From Exiguobacterium sp. KRL4 (GTDB taxonomy: Bacteria > Bacillota > Bacilli > Exiguobacteriales > Exiguobacteriaceae), in contig NZ_MOLV01000007.1 of NCBI RefSeq assembly GCF_001870785.1, forward strand, positions 1 through 64,000: a stretch of 64,000 nucleotides of DNA, in the 5' to 3' direction. The position numbers and the translations under genes were made by a program. Positions 40,630 through 49,292 of this stretch are shown piece by piece (the stretch's first letter is position 1; each line of letters opens with the position of its first letter). The notes under the pieces are model-generated. The model did no database searches. It was not told where the DNA came from and saw nothing but the letters and a program-made list of their open reading frames with translations.

Positions 40630-42938
40630 TTCCGGCAGCAAAACTGACGACACACGATTTGTATGCGTCGTTGGTCGATGCCATTGACCAAGCCGATGAA
40701 GTCTATATCGTCGCCGCCTTCGCGCAACGTTCTGGTGTCGAACTGTTGTTACCGGCGTTACGTCGCGCCGTCGAACGGGGCGCTGATGTGCATTTTTTGA
40801 TTGGCGACTACTTACATATTACGGACCCGGAGGCGTTGGCAGAATTATTGAAACTGGATGGTCTGTCGATCCGGTTTTATCGCTCCGGTGGACGAGCGTT
40901 TCATCCGAAAGCCTATCTGTTCCGCAACGCAGAGACCGGTCTGTCGATTGTCGGCTCATCGAATATCTCTAAAAGCGCGTTCCGGACCGGTGTCGAGTGG
41001 AATCTCCATTTGCCGCAAGCCGTCGCACCGTATATTTTAGATGATGCGATTGAGGCATTCATGGATCTTTATTTAAGTGAAGCAGCTCAAGACCTGAATT
41101 TGATGGTCCTCGAAGCGTACCGGCAAGAACATGACGCACGGCAATATGTCGCAGAACCGGAAGTTGACTATGCGGAGCAACAGCTCGTCACGTCCGAGGA
41201 GATTTTGCCGCACCGGGTGCAGGAGGAAGCATTACGGGCACTCCAGGAAACGATGGAAGAAGGACGGACGCGTGCTCTGACTGTGCTTGCGACGGGTCTT
41301 GGGAAAACGTATCTCAGTGCATTTTTTGCGCGTGACTTTAAGCGGATACTGTTCCTCGCACATCAACGTGAGTTGCTGGAACAAGCGGAACGTTCGTTTC
41401 AAAAGGTCGAGCCCAATTGGCAGACGGCTTTTTATATCGGATCAGACCGCACGAACGATGAACAGACGGACGTGCTGTTTGGCTCAGTCCAGACGTTATC
41501 CCAAAATCGGCATCTCGACCGGTTTGCAAAAGACCATTTTGATTTGATCATCATCGATGAGTTTCACCACGCAGCAGCTAAAAGTTATCAAAAAGTGCTT
41601 GCGCATTTCGAACCCCAGTTTTTGCTGGGACTGACAGCGACGCCGGACCGGATGGACGGATCGGACGTCTATGCACTGTGCGACAATCACGTTGCGTTTC
41701 AAATGCACTTCACGTCAGCGATCAACGAAGGATTTCTGACTCCATTCCATTATTACGGGATTCATGACGTCATCGACTATTCGCAACTGCGGCGAATGGG
41801 ACGGAAATATGATGCGATGGAACTGGAACAGGCGCAGATTGATCGGGCAGTCTCAGAAAACATCTATGCCGCCTGGTCGAAGCACCGGCAGACGAAGACG
41901 ATCGGCTTTTGTTCGTCAATCCGCCAAGCCGAATACTTGGCACAAACGTTCCGGGAAATGGGACACCAAGCGATTGCCTTGACCGGACAGACCGTCAATC
42001 GACGGGAACAGATTCAGGAGTTTGAACAGGGAACGTTAGAGATCGTCTTTACGGTCGATTTGTTTAATGAAGGAATCGACATTCCAAAAGTTGATACGTT
42101 ACTGTTTTGTCGTCCGACGGAATCGATTGCAATCTACACGCAACAAATCGGACGAGGCTTACGTTTAGCGAATGAGAAATCACATTGTGTCATCATCGAT
42201 TTGATCGGCAATTACAAAAATGTCGAGACGAAGTTGATGTTGCTTGGAATAGTAAAAGACAAACTCAAGCGTGGCGATACGGAGCCGATTACCCCACCAA
42301 AGGGATGCATCATCGAGTTTGATACACAAGCATTGAATATCATTCATCGGATGCGTCAACCGAATCAGCGGAAACTACGTTTGATTGAGAGTTATGAACA
42401 ATTAAAGCTTGATCTCGGGCGTCGTCCGACTTACGTTGAGGTTGGTCAACTTACAGCCGTGCCGACTGGCTATAAACAAGAGTGGGGCTCGTACATTGGT
42501 TTCCTGAAGGAACAAGGTGAATTGAGGGATGAAGAAGTAGAGACTTACGATGCTAACCGTGAATTGATTGAACAGGTCGAAAAAACGGTTATGAACCGGA
42601 GTTACAAGATGGTCGTGTTGCTGTCGATGCTCGAGCGCGGAGAAGAACGTTGGATGGAGCCGATTACGGCTGAAGAAGTAGCTCCGTTCTTTTATGAGTA
42701 TTTGCATACGGAGAAGTATCGGAAGCTGAAAGATGCGCAAACAGTCGAACTAAAAGGACCGTTTGATGCTACTAAAGTAGAAAAACTGTTAAAAAAAATG
42801 CCGTTTCCAAAGATGGGAAAGCCGTTTGAGTTTGATGGTGACGCGTTATCAATCGAAGAGCAGACCTCGGGACGAGAACTATTTAACTTCATAAAAGACA
42901 TTATTCATTCTCGACTTCACTTGTACTTTTCAAATTAA
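40626..42938 (+). CDS. Phospholipase-D-family nuclease fused to a DEAD/DEAH helicase
   Basis: 770 residues starting at TTG 40626. The N-terminal ~175 form a single PLD (HKD-type) nuclease domain with the catalytic FHPKAYLF near 98-105 and the paired SIVGSSNISKSAFR near 112-125. A superfamily 2 helicase follows: Walker A ATGLGKTYLS near 222, DEAH-type DEFHH near 312, GLTATPDRMDG near 335, and motif VI QIGRGLRLAN near 515. A ~180-residue tail ends in FSN; the DUF3427 domain found in longer relatives is not evident. Restriction or repair of foreign DNA is likely. Base composition becomes more AT-rich after about 42,350. Coupled to the MazG-like gene. Confidence 0.87.
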   Translation: MIPAAKLTTHDLYASLVDAIDQADEVYIVAAFAQRSGVELLLPALRRAVERGADVHFLIGDYLHITDPEALAELLKLDGLSIRFYRSGGRAFHPKAYLFRNAETGLSIVGSSNISKSAFRTGVEWNLHLPQAVAPYILDDAIEAFMDLYLSEAAQDLNLMVLEAYRQEHDARQYVAEPEVDYAEQQLVTSEEILPHRVQEEALRALQETMEEGRTRALTVLATGLGKTYLSAFFARDFKRILFLAHQRELLEQAERSFQKVEPNWQTAFYIGSDRTNDEQTDVLFGSVQTLSQNRHLDRFAKDHFDLIIIDEFHHAAAKSYQKVLAHFEPQFLLGLTATPDRMDGSDVYALCDNHVAFQMHFTSAINEGFLTPFHYYGIHDVIDYSQLRRMGRKYDAMELEQAQIDRAVSENIYAAWSKHRQTKTIGFCSSIRQAEYLAQTFREMGHQAIALTGQTVNRREQIQEFEQGTLEIVFTVDLFNEGIDIPKVDTLLFCRPTESIAIYTQQIGRGLRLANEKSHCVIIDLIGNYKNVETKLMLLGIVKDKLKRGDTEPITPPKGCIIEFDTQALNIIHRMRQPNQRKLRLIESYEQLKLDLGRRPTYVEVGQLTAVPTGYKQEWGSYIGFLKEQGELRDEEVETYDANRELIEQVEKTVMNRSYKMVVLLSMLERGEERWMEPITAEEVAPFFYEYLHTEKYRKLKDAQTVELKGPFDATKVEKLLKKMPFPKMGKPFEFDGDALSIEEQTSGRELFNFIKDIIHSRLHLYFSN

Positions 42939-42993
42939 TTGATTATATAAGTTTTAAGCTTAGGATGAAAAGAAGCAAGGGGGAAGAGTGTGA

Positions 42994-43074
42994 TTGGCTA
43001 CATATAAGTATTGTGCAGTACTAGAGAAAATGGAAGAAGATGAGGTGTTTTATACAGGGAGAATCGTAAAATAA
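42994..43074 (+). CDS. Possible 26-residue peptide or gene remnant
   Basis: TTG 42994 lies behind AAGGGGGAAGAG and opens a 26-codon frame (MATYKYCAVLEKMEEDEVFY, then TGRIVK). The first half resembles the first strand and helix of a small antitoxin-like fold, but it is too short to assign. It is more probably the 5' remnant of a lost gene at a junction before the hsd operon. Confidence 0.3.
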   Translation: MATYKYCAVLEKMEEDEVFYTGRIVK

Positions 43075-43162
43075 CACTGACATAAGACGAACAGAGATAT
43101 AACTAATAGGTTCATAAATCAAATAAGAACTACAATTAGAAGAAAATAGTAACTGATTAATC

Positions 43163-43168
43163 TATAAT
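43163..43168 (+). promoter_or_regulatory. Likely -10 element of the hsd operon
   Basis: A perfect TATAAT lies 65 nt before the hsdM start in an AT-rich gap. No good -35 is visible at the usual distance. Confidence 0.4.
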
Positions 43169-43233
43169 GATAGTAGAAGAACATTTTTTAATAGAGCTAC
43201 TATTGGTTGCTCATGGAATGGAGAGAAATACAC

Positions 43234-44826
43234 ATGTCAGTATTGAATCAACAGCTATTTAGCGCAGCGGATAGCCTGCGTAGCAAGATGGATGCCTCAG
43301 AATACAAAAACTACTTACTCGGATTGATTTTTTATAAATACTTATCAGACAGAGTCTTAGAAAGAGTAGTGACGCTAGCGGATAAGTCTTTTGAGGATTA
43401 TGATACTCAAGCAAAACAAACGTTACTTTATATCGAATTACTCTCTGACGAGGATATTAAAGATGATTTGATAGAAACGCTTGTCGATATGCTGGGCTAT
43501 GAAATTGCACCTGCTTACCTATTTAATGTACTAGCAGATCAAGCGCAACAAAATACGTTTCAATTGAATGATTTAGCGAAAGCGTTCAATGATCTTTCGA
43601 CGAAGTATATTCAATTCAACGGCTTATTTGATGATGTCGACTTGCAGTCAAAGAAACTCGGATCCGATGAACAACAACGGAACATTACGATTACGGAAGT
43701 ATTAAAGAAATTGAACCATGTCGAGTTACTCGGTCAAAGCAGAGATGTGATTGGTGATGCGTATGAGTACTTAATCAGTCAATTCGCTTCTGAAGCAGGT
43801 AAAAAAGCGGGAGAATTCTATACGCCGCATGAAGTATCAGACATGATGGCACGGATAGTGACGATTGATCATGAAGATAAAAAGTTATTCAGTGTATTCG
43901 ATCCAACAATGGGATCAGGCTCCTTAATGTTGAATGTAAGGAATTACTTAAACCATCCAGAGACAGTCAAATATCATGGACAAGAGTTGAATACCACAAC
44001 GTTTAACTTAGCGAAAATGAATTTGATCTTACATAGTGTTAAAAGTGAAGATATGCGTCTACGTAATGGGGACACGTTGAATAAGGATTGGCCAACAGAT
44101 GAGCCCTATACATTTGATGCTGTATTGATGAATCCTCCGTATTCTGCTGAGTGGTCAGCAGATGCAACATTCCTCGATGATTCGCGCTTTAATCGATACG
44201 GAAGATTAGCACCAAGAACAAAAGCAGACTTTTCTTTCTTATTGCATGGTTTTTACCATTTAAAAGATACAGGAACCATGGCAATCGTCTTACCACATGG
44301 TATTCTGTTTCGTGGAGCTGCTGAAGGGGTTATTCGTAAAAAGTTATTAGAAGATGGTAGTATCGATGCAGTCATTGGGTTACCAGGAAATATGTTCTTC
44401 GGAACCTCTATTCCGACAACAGTTGTCATCTTGAAGAAGAACCGTGAGACAAGGGATGTACTTTTCATCGATACGAGTAAAGACTTTATCAAAGGAAAAA
44501 ATCAAAATAAACTTTCAATCGCACATATTGATCGAATTGTTGAAACGTATAAAAAGCGAGAGACTGTAGAAAAATATTCTTATGTCGCAAGTTTTGAAGA
44601 AGTCCAAGAGAATGACTTTAACCTTAATATTCCGCGATATGTCGATACATTTGAAGAGGAAGAACAAATTGATTTGGCATCGATCGGTCAAGAACTAAAA
44701 GTAGTTCATGAAAAGAAAGCTAAATTGGAAACGAATCTTTTTGAGATGATTTCATCGCTTCAATATGATGAAAAAGAAGAAGAATGGATTCAAGGAGCGC
44801 TAGAGGTGTTTAATCTTGAGAAATAA
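43234..44826 (+). CDS. hsdM: Type I restriction-modification methyltransferase subunit
   Basis: 530 residues, normal for HsdM. An N-terminal helical HsdM_N domain (about 1-140) is followed by an N6-adenine methyltransferase domain with GEFYTPHEVSDMMARIV near 190, SAM motif I FDPTMGSGSLMLNV near 216-229 and catalytic motif IV NPPYSAEW near 292. Two copies assemble with one HsdS to modify DNA. ATG 43234 (MSVLNQQ) follows GGAGAG and is preferred to the longer reading. It overlaps the start of hsdS by 11 nt. The gene is clearly more AT-rich than the core genes before 40 kb. Confidence 0.94.
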   Translation: MSVLNQQLFSAADSLRSKMDASEYKNYLLGLIFYKYLSDRVLERVVTLADKSFEDYDTQAKQTLLYIELLSDEDIKDDLIETLVDMLGYEIAPAYLFNVLADQAQQNTFQLNDLAKAFNDLSTKYIQFNGLFDDVDLQSKKLGSDEQQRNITITEVLKKLNHVELLGQSRDVIGDAYEYLISQFASEAGKKAGEFYTPHEVSDMMARIVTIDHEDKKLFSVFDPTMGSGSLMLNVRNYLNHPETVKYHGQELNTTTFNLAKMNLILHSVKSEDMRLRNGDTLNKDWPTDEPYTFDAVLMNPPYSAEWSADATFLDDSRFNRYGRLAPRTKADFSFLLHGFYHLKDTGTMAIVLPHGILFRGAAEGVIRKKLLEDGSIDAVIGLPGNMFFGTSIPTTVVILKKNRETRDVLFIDTSKDFIKGKNQNKLSIAHIDRIVETYKKRETVEKYSYVASFEEVQENDFNLNIPRYVDTFEEEEQIDLASIGQELKVVHEKKAKLETNLFEMISSLQYDEKEEEWIQGALEVFNLEK

Positions 44827-46045
44827 TTATCCTGAAATCAGATTGTCCGGCTACGACACTGAATGGTCTTTGAAAAAACTAGGAGATATTACGGATGTAA
44901 AAGATAGCTCACGAATTTCCAACACATTGTGGATATCTAATGGAGTTCCGTATCTCCGATCAAGTGATCTTTCTAACGATAATATCAAAGGAGAACTTTT
45001 CCTTTCCAAAAGAACTTATCAAGAATACAGTACCAAAACAGGCGCCCCGTCGCGAGGAGATTTATTATTTACAAGTGGTGGAAAAATTGGAGTAACTTAT
45101 TACAAAGAGGATGACAGTGATGTATATGTACAAGGTGGTAGCATTTTGTATGCAAAAACTTCAGAATCAGAACACCTGGATGGAAGATTTTTGAAATCCT
45201 ATTTTGATACTTCGATTTTGAAGAAGTATATTGAAAATGCTTCAACGGGGTTAACTATTAAACACTTTACTTTAAAGCCAGCAAAAGATACTCCTATTAC
45301 CATTCCCGATTTAGAAGAACAAATTAAAATCGGCTTATTCTTTAAAAAATTAGACGATGTGATCTCTCTTCATCAGAAAGAACTCGATGCTTTTAAACAA
45401 ACCAAAAAAGGTTTCTTGCATAAGATGTTTCCGAAAGATGAAGAAACTATTCCGGAGATTCGTTTCCCAGAATTTAAGGGAGATTGGAAACTTACTACTC
45501 TTGGAGAAATCGCAGAAATTGTTCGTGGTGCTAGTCCTAGACCAATTCAAAATCCGAAATGGTTTGATGATACATCGGAAGTAGGATGGCTCAGAATCGC
45601 GGATGTAACAGAACAGAATGGTCGCATTCATCGCTTAGAACAGAGGTTATCAGTTGATGGACAAAGTAAAACAAGAGTATTAACTAAGCCACATTTAATG
45701 CTAAGTATTGCTGCTACTGTAGGAAAACCAGTTATCAATTATGTTAGTACAGGGGTACACGATGGATTTTTAATTTTTAAAAATCCTCAATTTGATATTG
45801 AATTTATGTTTCAGTGGTTAGAAATGTTTAGGTTAAAATGGTCAAAATACGGTCAGCCAGGAAGTCAAGTAAACCTAAATTCTGAATTAGTACGTAACCA
45901 AATTCTTTATTTGCCAGATATAAAAGAGCAAATCAAAATCAGTAGATTTTTTGAACAAATTGATCAAGTTATTTCTTTGAAAGAAAAAGAACTTGAAGTA
46001 TTAAAGAAAACAAGGCAAGGTTTCCTTCAAAAGATGTTTGTCTAA
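44816..46045 (+). CDS. hsdS: Type I restriction-modification specificity subunit
   Basis: 409 residues with two target-recognition domains (about 1-160 and 215-375), each followed by a conserved helical spacer. The spacer blocks LEEQIKIGLFFKKLDDVISL near 165-184 and IKEQIKISRFFEQIDQVISL near 366-385 are internal repeats that hold the two domains at a fixed distance. Each half is expected to read one part of a bipartite target. The start is TTG 44816, 13 nt or less from GAGGTG within hsdM. The 3' end passes directly into the hsdR leader. The target sequence cannot be predicted from the protein alone. Confidence 0.93.
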   Translation: MRNNYPEIRLSGYDTEWSLKKLGDITDVKDSSRISNTLWISNGVPYLRSSDLSNDNIKGELFLSKRTYQEYSTKTGAPSRGDLLFTSGGKIGVTYYKEDDSDVYVQGGSILYAKTSESEHLDGRFLKSYFDTSILKKYIENASTGLTIKHFTLKPAKDTPITIPDLEEQIKIGLFFKKLDDVISLHQKELDAFKQTKKGFLHKMFPKDEETIPEIRFPEFKGDWKLTTLGEIAEIVRGASPRPIQNPKWFDDTSEVGWLRIADVTEQNGRIHRLEQRLSVDGQSKTRVLTKPHLMLSIAATVGKPVINYVSTGVHDGFLIFKNPQFDIEFMFQWLEMFRLKWSKYGQPGSQVNLNSELVRNQILYLPDIKEQIKISRFFEQIDQVISLKEKELEVLKKTRQGFLQKMFV

Positions 46046-46073
46046 TCAATTAAGTAAGAAAAGAGGAATCTCG

Positions 46074-49000
46074 GTGAAGTTGACGTATGATGATGAACTG
46101 ACTGTTGAACGACGATTAATTGAGGTTCTTGGCGAAGGGCATAACCAATGGAACTATCGTCCAGACTTAAAATCAGAAGCGGATCTGTGGAACAATTTGC
46201 GTCACAAGATTACACAAAATAATTTAGCTGAGATTAAGGAATATCCAATCACGGACAAGGAGTTTGACACCATCAAGACGGAGCTCCTCTCGAAAACGCA
46301 GACACCATTCAACGCAGCACGCTGGTTAAAAGGAGAAAACGGTATTTCACGAATTACGATTGAGCGCGAAAACGCAGCACTCGGCTCGATGTCACTCATT
46401 CTCTATTCCAACCAAGATATTGGTGGCGGTATTTCGACGTATGAAGTCGTCCACCAAATTGCGAAACAGCGGTCGACGGAAGACGGACGTGATCGTCGTT
46501 TTGATGTCACGCTCTTGATTAACGGCTTACCAATTGTTCAAATCGAATTGAAGAAAGTCACGGCGAAAGACGGCGTCTTCCAAGCGCATCATCAAATCAA
46601 GAAATACGCAGAAGAGGGCTTGTTCCGGAACAATATTTTCTCGACGTTGCAGCTATTCGTCATCTCAAACGAACAGACGACACGTTACTTTGCCAATGCT
46701 TTACCGAAAGACATGCATCGGAAATTTATCTTCAGCTGGCGGACGACCAACAATCAGAAAGTCGACAATCTGTATGAGTTCGTCAAACAAGTCTTGAACA
46801 TCCCCGATGCGCATCGTTTGATTGCGAACTACACAATCGTCAGTGAGGATCAAGATAACAAAGCCTTGATGGTACTCCATCCGTATCAGATTCATGCAAT
46901 CGAAGCCCTGTTCACGGCAGCAATGCGTCATGAATCGGGCTTTGTCTGGCATGCGACAGGCTCCGGAAAGACGTTAACGAGTTTTGTATCGACGAAGTTA
47001 TTGGCCCGTAAACCCGGTGTCGACCGGACGATAATGCTGATTGACCGAAAAGACCTGGATAATCAGACGACGAGTGAATTCACGAAGTTCGCTTCGGAGT
47101 TCAACACGGGGATCTCGACTGGGACAGGTTCCGCGAATAGCTTGATCATTGGCACATCGAGTTCGAAAAAATTTAGCGAGACCTTACTATCTGATACGAA
47201 CTCTAACACCGTCATCATCACGACGCGTCAAAAGCTTGAGGCGGCACTACGTTATGCGCAAAAACAAGAAACTGAAAAAGGAACGCAACGGTTCCAGAAG
47301 TTGATTGGGCAGCATATCGTCTTTGTCGTCGATGAATGCCATCGTGCTTTGAGTGCGGAGGGAATGGAAGGCATCAAAGGCTTCTTCCCGAACTCGACCT
47401 GGTTTGGCTTCACCGGAACACCCATCTTCAACGAAAATAAGAAGCAGGGACAAGGACAATTGGCACGGACGACACGGGATCAATACGGTGAGGTTTTACA
47501 TACGTATACGATCAAGAATGCACTTGAGGATGGATCCGTCCTCGGCTTCCAAGTCGAACACGAGGACACGATTGAGCCCGTTTCCCTCTACAACCATATC
47601 TTTTCGAATCTACGAGCAGACGCTAAGCATGCTGATCGGACCGACGAAGAAATTGGTACATTGATCGAAGAGATGGATGAGATGACGAAAGAGGCATATA
47701 TCCCGAATGACTTGTATGAACGGGACGCGCATATCGAGAAGGTCTTGCAGAAGATGTTTCGCCCGGATAATGCCTACACGAAGTTTGACTTCAAGAACGG
47801 GCGACCACAAAAATCGGCCATCTTGACGACGAGTTCGATCGCGATGGCGAAGCGCTATTACCATGCCATCCAAGAGATGAAGCAGAATCCAAATTGGATA
47901 GAGGCACATTTTGCAGGGCATCCACTTCGAAAAGGACGTACGATCGATGATCCTGATTTCCCGCGGATTGCAATCACCTATTCGATGCAAGAGAACATTG
48001 AGAACGCAACGGAAGTCCAAGAAGAAATGCGCCAAGTCATTCGTGCTTACAACGACTACTATGGAACGGCTTGGTCAATCGAAGACATCGAGCGTTATAA
48101 CGGCGATATCAATAATCGATTGGCACGGAAAAAAGCCGAGTTCAAGCAATTCGGAAAACAGATCGATCTCGTCATCGTCGTTGATCGATTGCTGACTGGC
48201 TTTGATGCGCCGACGATCCAGACATTGTTCGTCGACCGAAATCTCAGCTATGCGAACTTGATTCAAGCGTTCTCACGAACGAATCGAACCTATCCGGATA
48301 AGACAAAAGGATTAGTCGTCACATTCCGGCGTCCTGCGACGATGGAGGAGAACGTCCGCGCAGCGACGCGTCTCTACTCAAATGAAAATGAGGATTCAAG
48401 CCTGATCTATCCAACATACGATGAATCGAAGAAGCGATTTAAAAAAGGATACAAAGTACTAAAGGATATCGCCCTATCACCGGATGTCATCGATGAACAT
48501 TCGCCGATTGACGAACGTGTAGAATTCGTTAAGGCGTATCAGGAATTCAATCGAGTATTCGAAGCGTTAGCCACATACGATGAATACAATGATGATATGG
48601 AGAGTTCCAAGGCATTAGTGGATCAAGTACAAGTACTTGAAGACTTTGCTGGTATCTATGAAACGGTAAAAGGATCTCTGATTGAAGATGAAGATGACAG
48701 TGATGAAGAACGAATTGATTATTCCGAAATCGAGTTTTATGCAGAGAATTCAATTAAGCTGTATGACATCGATTCGACCTATATTAATCAGTTATTAGGC
48801 ACGTACTCTGCTAACAGTGAAGACATCCGCTCGGAGATTGAAAAGGCGCTACAAAAACTCGGGAAATCCGAAATCGTGAAGACGGTCTATCATACGATTC
48901 TAGACGCGATTGATAACGAAGTCGTCTCACCGGATGAAGATATCTTTGCCGTGAAGCGGCGCTACTTTAAACAAGCCTATCAAGAAAAAATTGAAACATT

Positions 49001-49232
49001 TGCTTTAGAATGGTGTGTAGATGAGCAAGAGCTATATACTTCAGCAGTCCAGTACCATATCGGTATGGAGAAGATTCCGAACGTGGGGCGGATTATTGAA
49101 AGTAAAGATTTTGCATCTTATAAAGAGACACATCCCGATGCGATTTTATTAAAATACGGACCAGGCATGAAACGTTCGTGGCGTACCGTGTTGGATGAAG
49201 AAATCATTCCACTTGATCAAGAACTGCGTTAA
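46074..49232 (+). CDS. hsdR: Type I restriction-modification restriction subunit
   Basis: 1052 residues. An N-terminal PD-(D/E)xK nuclease domain has D and ExK in FDVTLLINGLPIVQIELKK near 145-163. The SF2 translocase follows: WHATGSGKTLTSF near 300, VVDECHRAL near 418, GFTGTPIF near 448, FSRTNRTYPDK near 730-745. A C-terminal helical domain binds HsdM. GTG 46074 sits behind AGAGGAATC and gives the usual start; a TTG at 46038 is in frame but overlaps hsdS. The N-terminal two thirds are richer in GC than hsdM and hsdS, so the parts may have different histories. With hsdM and hsdS it forms a complete type I system. Confidence 0.94.
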   Translation: MKLTYDDELTVERRLIEVLGEGHNQWNYRPDLKSEADLWNNLRHKITQNNLAEIKEYPITDKEFDTIKTELLSKTQTPFNAARWLKGENGISRITIERENAALGSMSLILYSNQDIGGGISTYEVVHQIAKQRSTEDGRDRRFDVTLLINGLPIVQIELKKVTAKDGVFQAHHQIKKYAEEGLFRNNIFSTLQLFVISNEQTTRYFANALPKDMHRKFIFSWRTTNNQKVDNLYEFVKQVLNIPDAHRLIANYTIVSEDQDNKALMVLHPYQIHAIEALFTAAMRHESGFVWHATGSGKTLTSFVSTKLLARKPGVDRTIMLIDRKDLDNQTTSEFTKFASEFNTGISTGTGSANSLIIGTSSSKKFSETLLSDTNSNTVIITTRQKLEAALRYAQKQETEKGTQRFQKLIGQHIVFVVDECHRALSAEGMEGIKGFFPNSTWFGFTGTPIFNENKKQGQGQLARTTRDQYGEVLHTYTIKNALEDGSVLGFQVEHEDTIEPVSLYNHIFSNLRADAKHADRTDEEIGTLIEEMDEMTKEAYIPNDLYERDAHIEKVLQKMFRPDNAYTKFDFKNGRPQKSAILTTSSIAMAKRYYHAIQEMKQNPNWIEAHFAGHPLRKGRTIDDPDFPRIAITYSMQENIENATEVQEEMRQVIRAYNDYYGTAWSIEDIERYNGDINNRLARKKAEFKQFGKQIDLVIVVDRLLTGFDAPTIQTLFVDRNLSYANLIQAFSRTNRTYPDKTKGLVVTFRRPATMEENVRAATRLYSNENEDSSLIYPTYDESKKRFKKGYKVLKDIALSPDVIDEHSPIDERVEFVKAYQEFNRVFEALATYDEYNDDMESSKALVDQVQVLEDFAGIYETVKGSLIEDEDDSDEERIDYSEIEFYAENSIKLYDIDSTYINQLLGTYSANSEDIRSEIEKALQKLGKSEIVKTVYHTILDAIDNEVVSPDEDIFAVKRRYFKQAYQEKIETFALEWCVDEQELYTSAVQYHIGMEKIPNVGRIIESKDFASYKETHPDAILLKYGPGMKRSWRTVLDEEIIPLDQELR

Positions 49233-49234
49233 CG

Positions 49235-49283
49235 AAAAATACCTTCCAAAGCTGATGTGAATCAGAAATGGAAGGTATTTTTT
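49235..49283. terminator. Bidirectional terminator after hsdR
   Basis: AAAAATACCTTCCA (49235-49248) pairs with TGGAAGGTATTTTT (49269-49282), with inner CTGAT/ATCAG pairing. T runs lie on both strands. Confidence 0.92.
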
Positions 49284-49292
49284 GTAGGGTAT

